Shown here one piece after another: positions 56,842 to 64,000 of a stretch of 64,000 nucleotides of DNA. The notes under the pieces are model-generated. The model had not been told where the DNA came from, ran no database searches, and saw only the letters and a program-made list of their open reading frames with translations. Origin of the DNA: Littorina saxatilis (taxonomy: Eukaryota; Mollusca; Gastropoda; Littorinimorpha; Littorinidae); contig NC_090247.1 in assembly GCF_037325665.1 (NCBI RefSeq), positions 19,305,989 through 19,369,988 of the forward strand, given 5' to 3'. Position numbers and translations under genes: made by a program. Positions within the stretch are counted from its first letter, which is position 1. The number at the start of each line of letters is the position of its first letter.

Positions 56842-57150
56842 TTGACACACCCATGACAACGGTGTCCGAACCTCCCCCCGTGTACACTACATTGGGTGTG
56901 CACGTTAAAGATCCCACGATTGACAAAAGGGTCTTTCCTGGCAAAATTGCTTAGGCACAGTTAATAATTGTCTACCTATACCCGTGTCACTTGGAATAAT
57001 AGGCCGTGAAAGGTAAATATGCGCCGAAATGGCTGCAATCTACTGGCCGTATAAAATTTCATCTCACACGGCATCACTGCAGAGCGCCTAGAACTGTACC
57101 CACGGAATATGCGCGATATAAGACTCATTGATTGATTGACATTGATTGAT
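56842..57150 (+). mobile_element. SINE with (ATTG)n tail
   Basis: Contains GTGCACGTTAAAGATCCCAC, a region ending GCGATATAAG-ACTCATTGATTGATTG, and related text seen in other tRNA-derived SINEs here. Plus strand, i.e. antisense to the host gene. The head is unclear because it abuts the exon. Confidence 0.7.
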
Positions 57151-57339
57151 TAACGATGCCACTGTAAAGCAACACTAGAACATTCAGTTAATCAACTTTA
57201 TGTGCTGTTAACGCTATACGATTTTTTGTTTAATAACAACATTGTTTGCACTTATAATAAAAAAAAGTGTATTTTACCAGTTTGTGGATACATGTAGAAA
57301 TACTGGAGAGACGAAAATATGGACACGACAGTCCTACCT

Positions 57340-57466
57340 GTGTTCATGGCATTTGAAAGACGTTCATACTCATAGTAGACTAAAGCATCTCAACTATAGT
57401 TCATGGCATTTGAAAGACGTTCATACTCATAGTACTTTCAGTAGGCTAAAGCATCCTAACTACAGT
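57340..57466. repeat. Two-copy tandem duplication
   Basis: GTTCATGGCATTTGAAAGAC followed by GTTCATACTCATAGTA occurs twice, about 60 bp apart. Confidence 0.85.
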
Positions 57467-57839
57467 TAACCTGGTTGCATTATCACCCATTGACAGGTTT
57501 TTGAACGTTTCATGCGTATTAAGTCTTGCGCTTTAGTGTACACAAAAAGCCGGATAAGGCACTACTGACTAGCAGATCTGCACATAATTTGACCCGAAAG
57601 ATTGGAAATCTCCACCCGTAACCAATCAGACGCTGCAGAGATTCCAACCCCGAAGCTTTAAGCTTGATGACCAACATCCTTTTCATAGATCATCACATTA
57701 CCTAAAAGTCATTTGGAATGTTGGTGTAGTATTAATCAAAATCTGCACTTAAACATCAGAATCATTACTTGACGGCAAAGGATTTCATCCATTTTGATCT
57801 TGTGTCATCGACTCCTTTCATTCAAACACACGCCACCTA

Positions 57840-58326
57840 AAGTGCTGTTCACATGGCAGACTTGCAACTAACTTTTGACCAACTTTAGTCATTTGAAAAC
57901 AGCTCCGGAGTCGTTGAGGCCAAATCGGCGAAAAGTCTGCCATGAGAACAGCCCCAGCGATTTAGAAACGATTCGGAACAGACTCGTCAGCGACTCCAAA
58001 ACTCAGTTGAGCACTGCTCGACTCGGCCGTGACTCGTCAGCGATTTTGTCCAGATTTTTCTTATTGCACGTACTGATTGGTTAGCTCTAGCCACTGAGTT
58101 ATATATAGACGTATACATCTGTGTGGCTCTAGCCTTCCCTTCTCCGGAAAATGAGGACGACCGAACAATCCCGAAAGGCTAAGTCTGGCGAGAATCGCTG
58201 CTTAAAAATAGTTTGCGAGTTTGAGCTGTTCACATGGGCAGTGATTTAGATTTGACTTGCCGCTGACTAAAATCGCTTGAAAGTTGAGCAAAAGTTGGTT
58301 GCAAGTCTGCCATGTGAACAGCACTT
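57840..58326. mobile_element. TA-flanked element with long inverted ends (AAGTGCTGTTCACATGG)
   Basis: Inverted ends of about 55 bp with gaps (AAGTGCTGTTCACATGGCAG then ACTTGCAAC), TA at 57838-57839 and 58327-58328. Non-coding; contains GACTCGTCAGCGA twice. The superfamily is uncertain (PIF/Harbinger- or ISL2EU-like). Confidence 0.75.
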
Positions 58327-58525
58327 TAAACTACTCATGGAAGTCAATAGCATATCAAGTTGTTGGCACAATAACCACCATTGATGATAACCTCTTACAC
58401 TGTATCTGTGGCGAAAAAAAGCATCCAAAGAGCACGTCATGGTTAAACCTTTTTTTTTAAAGAAAAAATTTTCCCTTCTTATTTTTCCTTTCCCCCGTCC
58501 AAGAATGAACACACTAGTGGCCTAC

Positions 58526-59213
58526 CCTTTCAATCTGAGCAGTTTTTTCAGCGCTGGCGGAGCTGTTGATGGTGGTGTTGATGTTGCTGGTGGCGGTGGT
58601 TGCAGCAGCAGCGGCAGTGTTGTGTTGTGACACAAACGGTCGCGCAGCCTGGAAGTGGAGTCTGGAGGAGTTCAGATGACTCACGCTGGTGGTACTCCCG
58701 CCGGTGGTACTCCCACTGCTGTTACTCCCCATCCCGCTGCTCTCCCTTTCCGGCTCCTGGAACCGCGAGGGGAGGTAACCCCCATACCTCACCTCCGTCC
58801 GTGCAGGGACAGCGTCTTTCACAGCACTATAGCCAGTCACCCGCGTCATACCAATGTCTCTGTTGGGCAAGTCCGTCTCCCGCGGCAACGCTGGTTCCGG
58901 CTTTGCGTAGCGCGACACAAGTGACGACACTGAAGACTTTTGTGTGACGGAGGAGGGGGGTGTGCGGGTCGAATCTGTGTCGCTGGATTGCGGTAATGAG
59001 CTGGTGCCTCCGTACCTCAGCGCTGATGAGGCCCGCGATGCCTCTGGGGAGAACTTTGCGTGTGTGGAGGGGGGTTGGCGAGACATGAGGCCGGAGGACA
59101 TCTGAGCGTCAGACGACTCGGAGCGGCCGATGAGGGTGAGGTTGGTCTCGGAGTGACTCACGGTGCTGTCGTAGTCTTGGTTGTCCTCAAGGTCGGCCTC
59201 AAGGTCAGAGGGA
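58526..59213 (-). CDS. Coiled-coil protein, large Ser/Thr-rich exon
   Basis: Acceptor TTTGCAG (59214-59215), donor GTAGGC. It encodes 229 residues plus one shared Ser. The content is low-complexity and probably disordered: acidic start (SPSDLEADLEDNQDYD), many SS/TS pairs, two RYGG motifs, an Ala/Thr tract (AAAAATTAT) and an end (EKTAQIER) that begins the coiled coil of the next exon. Possible basophilic phosphorylation sites (e.g. LIGRSES). No enzyme domain. Phase agrees on both sides (AG|T upstream, phase 0 downstream). Confidence 0.75.
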
Positions 59214-59394
59214 CTGCAAAGATAACAGAGGCATGTGATGTACTGAAATACCATGTGGTGATATCTGCTCAAATATTGGTGAACTATTTTAGTTTTTCTT
59301 CTGGGTTTGTGGGCAGCTCAGTCCCTTGTACATACACTCAAATTATGTATGGCCGAATGGACTGGTGGCACACGCACATGCACACACGCATGCA

Positions 59395-59395
59395 C

Positions 59396-59448
<53 letters not shown>
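59395..59448. repeat. (AC)n microsatellite
   Basis: A clean (AC)n about 180 bp into the intron upstream of the large exon. Confidence 0.95.
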
Positions 59449-59667
59449 TCTCTCTTTCTCTCTCTCAACTACATACAACTCTTCTTCTCACCCAGAGCAC
59501 AGTGTGACTGTTTAAAGCTGGTTATATTAAATCCAACTCTTTTTCCTTCACCTTCATTCCATTTGTGCAGTGCACGCCGAGACTCAGTCAATTAAATTCT
59601 GATAGAAGCTCTAAAGATAGGAAGGAAGAATAAAAACATGGACCAGAAAATGGCCAAATGCACTCAC

Positions 59668-59711
59668 CTTTTATTGCCTCGCGTTGAGAAGCTGCCTGAG
59701 GAATGTCTTGC
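59668..59711 (-). CDS. Coiled-coil protein, small upstream exon
   Basis: A 44-bp exon between TTTCAG and GTGAGT, reading ARHSSGSFSTRGNK and leaving AG, which the next exon completes to Ser. Short, but with consensus splice sites and correct phase. Further upstream exons must exist (no start Met here); none was recognised up to 64000. Confidence 0.6.
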
Positions 59712-60042
59712 CTGAAATCAAAAAACATAACTCTTAGTTACAGCCATTTTCATGTCATCGTTTGAAGAAGGAATGTTAATACCGGCCTATAAACACTCTA
59801 ATGCAAGCACACCTGAATGCCAAGTAGGTAACCCTTATGACCCCAGCATTAAATCATACCAACAACAAAATCATTAAAAAAATCGTTTTGAAGTAACCTT
59901 TGAAAGAGGAAGGTTAACACAAACTGATAGACACTCTCATACAAACTAATCTCGATAAGAGTTATGTGACATGTATGACCTTAACATTAAAAACTATAAA
60001 ATGATAAATACATGTATACTCGATTAGCCGGACAAATAAACT
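59712..60042. other. Intron or upstream sequence, nothing recognised
   Basis: AT-rich, no repeat assigned. Confidence 0.4.
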
Positions 60043-60043
60043 A

Positions 60044-60223
60044 CAGTGGTTCTCCCCTTTCAAGGCCCCCAAGTTAAGATTCCTCCCTTTGAAGGCCCTG
60101 TTTTCTCAGACTTTCTGTTCATAACCTCCGTATATTTACCCCTATTTTGATCAATAAGACTCCCTCCATTTTAAAACCTGATTTTCTCCTATGTTCGGGG
60201 GACTTAGAAGGGGGGTTCCACTG
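60044..60223. mobile_element. TA-flanked MITE with CAGTGG ends
   Basis: TA at 60042-60043 and 60224-60225; right end GGGGGGTTCCACTG. Interior TTTTCTCAGA and CTGTTCATAACCTC shared with 43944-44178. Confidence 0.8.
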
Positions 60224-60279
60224 TAAAGGGAGCTGTTGGCGATATGAAAGGCATGTAGTTTACCAGACGTGTTTTAAAT

Positions 60280-60406
60280 ACTTTGGGGGGGGGGGGGGGG
60301 GGGGGACCGGTTCAAAGATTTGATTTAGAGAAGCTAGGAGAACTTCAGTTTTAACTCCCGATTGGCAAAAGTGTTTTTTTTTTTTTTTTTTTGGGGGGGG
60401 GGGGAG
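60280..60406. repeat. (G)n and (T)n(G)n homopolymer tracts
   Basis: Two long G runs (about 60283-60305 and 60392-60403), the second preceded by about 20 T. Confidence 0.9.
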
Positions 60407-62029
60407 AGTTACTAGTATTGTCATGTCCCTTCAACCAATATGGCTATGGGAGACTGTGGGGGTGGAGGGGTAGGGATGGATTTGGGAGGATAGGGGACTA
60501 TAGTCTCCACACAGTCAGCCGTGAAAGTCCAAACAATTGTGCACTAGCACTAGTGTTTTTGAACATTTACTAGCCAGCAAACTTGACTAGCCAAACCAAC
60601 AATTTGTTTCAGCAACTTTACTCACATTTTGCGAGTAGATGAACATTTTTACTCGCAAGTTACATGTTTCTGCTCGCCATGACAAGTAAAATACTCGCCA
60701 TTTTCAGGGCTAACATTATACATGTACTCTATCTTGAGACTTCAAACCTTCAATAACAACCTCATCCAACCACTACGAATACAGCCCCATCACTATCACC
60801 ATCCAGGACAAATGAAATGAAGAAAAGTGGTCCTTGAGATGTAGGTATAGACGCTGCAATCTCATTTCAATTACCCTGGTACATTTCAGGAACTTAAATC
60901 TATATATTTAAATCTCTTTTGTGACTGAAATAAACATACACAAGAACCAGAGAGTGTGTGGGTGCAATCACTTGACAATGTTCCAGGACTTAAAGTTAGA
61001 GTACAATTGGCTGTACACAGGAACAAGCTGTTTCGCGTGAGCTCTGTTGGGTGTTAACACAAAAAAACAGCTTGTTTTATACCACTAATTGGCAGGTGGT
61101 CTTTCCAGACTGCAATTACAGCGGTCCAAGCAAAACATGGAGTGATACATCCCGTGTCATTTCTCCGCCCCCGGCCCATCCCTCCATGCACAAAGACTTG
61201 TTGAAATACTCCAGTGTTGAGTACACACTCTTCAACAAACACATGCGTGACCCACGGATGAATCCAGTACAATAGTTTACTCTAAGTACAATAGTTCTTA
61301 ATAAACATACAGTCTTAAAACGGCAATTAAACAAGCTCACGGCTCAATCAACTACAGTGTACAGAGCTCGCCCAGCCACAAGACTGAGGAAACCAGGTCT
61401 TAACAGACGTACAGTCTCAAAATGGATGTCAATTCACAGATCTTATAAACACAATTTGTGAGAAAGCAGGGTCTTAAGTCTGGAGGGGGAGGGGGGGAAG
61501 GGGTTGTCCACTTCACTAAACATGAAAGCCTAACCTACCCATTCTAAGTTCCAGTTGAGAAAAGGCTGAATCCTGTACAAATAATTACAATATGGAAACA
61601 GGCCCGAGTTAGCCAAAGTTCTGCAGATAATTGCTTCATTTCCAGTAACTTTGACATGCACCTCAGTTCGGTCTTACTTAACTTACCCTCTAAGTTGTTA
61701 GCATCCAACACTGTTCAATGATGAAAACTAATATTGTTACAAGTTACACAGCATTTGTGAGTGCATATGTTCTGAATGCAGACGATCAATCACAAAAAAT
61801 AAATAATTAGCATGCAACTGCAAACGCATCAATGACAGGTAAAGCAAAAACCGAAAGCCTTTCAACAGTAAAACGGACACATTTCTGAGAATTGTGGAGG
61901 TGGTGCATCTAACCCGCACGAAACATCAGATGTCTAGTCATGTGTTAGATAGGTGGAAAAACCCTGTTAGTTTGTGACAGCGCATTTCTCAAATAATGAG
62001 TTACATGTTTCTACACAGCATGAACAGGC
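60407..62029. other. No gene recognised
   Basis: A possible hAT-like fragment with ACTCGCAAGT/CTCGCCAT words ends near 60706 (TCAGGGCTAAC). The rest has only chance frames. Confidence 0.35.
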
Positions 62030-62345
62030 TTGGGTGACAGTCACATGCATCAGTGTCAGTAGTTTATGTCTAAGTTAGTTCCTTCGTTCAGTTTTGTTTC
62101 GTCTTGTTTTATATTTACTTTGTTTTGCTGTGTTGTATTTCCAAGTCTTTATAAGGCAGGAACAGTTGTGTGTGACAGTCCCATCTGTGTCAGTAGATTA
62201 TGTCTTCGTTGATATGAAGAGTTTTGTTTTACTGTGTTGTATTTCCATGCCTTTTTAAGGCAGGAACAGTTTTGTGTGACAGTCCCATCTGTGTCAGTAG
62301 ATTATGTTTTCGTTGATATGAAGAGTTTTGTTTTACATTTGTTGT
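62030..62345. repeat. ~115-bp tandem repeat, 2-3 copies
   Basis: GGAACAGTTtTGTGTGACAG-TCCCATCTGTGTCAGTAGAT recurs with TTGATATGAAGAGTTTTGTT; the first copy is more diverged. Confidence 0.85.
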
Positions 62346-62808
62346 ATATTTTACATGCCAATGCCAAGGAGTGCAAAAGCTGTGACCAGCTTGTAAAATT
62401 GTTTTCTTATTAGATATCCTGGTTAAGATCAAATTGTTAGATAACCGTCAAACAATTCTCATTATTATTTAGTTTTCCTCCTGTGTGTTTGCTTCAAATT
62501 TGACCTTTTCTATTCATATCATCTAGGTCTGTGTGCCTCGGTGGGAGGGGAGGGTGTGAGCACACACACAAAATAACACTAACTTGACTAAGCAACCCTC
62601 CCCCCCCTCCCCCCACCCCCTCCCCCTTTACCATCATCTCTTCTTTTCAATTCAGCCTACGTCCTTTCCATTACATTTCAAAGTTTAACAAGTTACACAA
62701 AATAACTTTGAACCCATACAAAATCACGAAAAATCACAAAACTGGAGAAAAAAATACACATACAGGGTATAAAAATGAAATCTTTGTTAAAATGACAAGA
62801 GTGGGACT
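62346..62808. other. No gene recognised; C-rich patch
   Basis: A CCCTCCCCCC tract near 62598-62630, otherwise AT-rich. Confidence 0.4.
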
Positions 62809-63988
62809 AACAGACTCCCACTTCAAACTTTCCCAACAGTCGGATTAACAGACTCCCACTTCAAACTTTCCTAACAGTCGGATTAACAGACTCCCACTTC
62901 AAACTTTCCTAACAGTCGGATTAACAGACTCCCACTTCAAACTTTCCTAACTACAGTGGAACCAACAGACTCCCACTTCAAACTTTCCTAACTACAGTGG
63001 AACCAACAGACTCCCACTTCAAACTTTCCTAACAGTCGGATTAACAGACTCCCACTTCAAACTTTCTTAACAGTCGGATTAACAGACTCCCACTTCAAAC
63101 TTTCCCAACAGTCGGATTAACAGACTCCCACTTCAAACTTTCCTAACTACAGTGGAACACCTCATTAACAGACTCCCACTTCAAACTTTCCTAACTACAG
63201 TGGAACCAACAGACTCCCACTTCAAACTTTCCTAACAGTCGGATTAACAGACTCCCACTTCAAACTTTCCCAACAGTCGGATTAACAGACTCCCACTTCA
63301 AACTTTCCTAACTACAGTGGAACACCTCATTAACAGACTCCCACTTCAAACTTTGCTAACTACAGTGGAACACCTCATTAACAGACTCCCACTTCAAACT
63401 TTCCTAACTACAGTGGAACCCCTCATTAACAGACTCCCACTTCAAACTTTCCTAACTACAGTGGAACCAACAGACTCCCACTTCAAACTTTCCTAACTAC
63501 AGTGGAACACCTCATTAACAGACTCCCACTTCAAACTTTCCTAACTACAGTGGAACCAACAGACTCCCACTTCAAACTTTCCTAACTACAGTGGAACCAA
63601 CAGACTCCCACTTCAAACTTTGCTAACAGTCGGATTAACAGACTCCCACTTCAAACTTTCCTAACTACAGTGGAACCAACAGACTCCCACTTCAAACTTT
63701 CCTAACTACAGTGGCACCCCTCCTTAACAGACTCCCACTTCAAACTTTCCTAACTACAGTGGCACCCCTCCTTAACAGACTCCCACTTCAAACTTTCCTA
63801 ACAGTCGGATTAACAGACTCCCACTTCAAACTTTCCTAACTACAGTGGAACCAACAGACTCCCACTTCAAACTTTCCTAACTACAGTGGAACCAACAGAC
63901 TCCCACTTCAAACTTTCCTAACTACAGTGGAACCAACAGACTCCCACTTCAAACTTTGCTAACTACAGTGGAACCCCTCATTAACAGA
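62809..63988. repeat. Modular satellite, 28 units of 38, 41 or 48 bp
   Basis: A constant 29-bp block (AACAGACTCCCACTTCAAAC then TTTCCTAAC) alternates with one of three linkers: A AGTCGGATT, B TACAGTGGAACC, or C TACAGTGGAACACCTCATT (with CCCC/CTCC variants). The linkers appear in the order AAABBAAACBAACCCBCBBABCCABBBC. Linkers B and C contain the CAGTGGAACC terminus of the MITEs at 38392, 43944 and 60044. The array breaks into AACAGACCTCGAC just before the window edge. Confidence 0.95.
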
Positions 63989-64000
63989 CCTCGACAAATC

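Overview
The window reads as nuclear DNA of an invertebrate animal, most likely a marine gastropod mollusc. This is inferred from phase-matched split genes with GT/AG introns, several tRNA-derived SINEs with target-site duplications, many TIR elements and abundant (AC)n/(GT)n microsatellites. There are no operons, no CRISPR array and no convincing free-standing tRNA or rRNA gene. Most of the window is transposon-derived, and three host genes are identifiable.

Layout. 1-11.5 kb is a nest: a long inverted-repeat element (arms 465-984 continuing at 8234-8330, and 10215-10795) holds a Ty3/Gypsy-type LTR element (985-8228, 5-bp target duplication) and a TTAA-flanked element (8544-10073). The LTR element's right LTR holds a TA-flanked MITE (7002-7972). 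The pol order is protease, integrase, RT, RNase H, as in Gmr1-type Gypsy elements. 11-16 kb holds satellites, a 51-bp minisatellite, SINEs and microsatellites. 16.4-22 kb carries three minus-strand exons of a superfamily 1 helicase-like gene, with MITEs and a SINE in its introns. 23.2-30.3 kb is bounded by matching TA-flanked inverted ends. Decayed pogo-type transposase pieces lie near both ends: an N-terminal HTH on the left and a C-terminal zinc finger on the right. The middle is filled with satellite and nested elements.

32.2-39.1 kb is a five-exon plus-strand gene, with every intron in phase 0, for a 160-aa protein that I read as AKIP1 (A-kinase-interacting protein 1). Its introns carry hAT-like elements, a SINE-like repeat and tandem arrays. 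One array is made of repeated copies of the exon 4 splice acceptor together with the first bases of that exon. 40-52 kb is mostly retroposons, MITEs and degenerate repeats. 53.1-59.7 kb carries the last four recognised exons of a minus-strand gene. It encodes a Ser-rich region, a coiled coil and a C-terminal PDZ-ligand-like tail, and resembles the leucine-zipper end of myosin phosphatase targeting subunits. The window ends in a 28-unit satellite (62809-63988) whose linkers contain a MITE-like terminus.

The host genes show no functional link to each other. The strongest novelty candidates are: (1) three element families sharing a TA-GGGGAA terminus but each iterating its own short internal motif, one carrying pogo-type coding remnants; (2) the duplicated splice-acceptor array in AKIP1; (3) the Gmr1-type pol order; (4) the modular terminal satellite.
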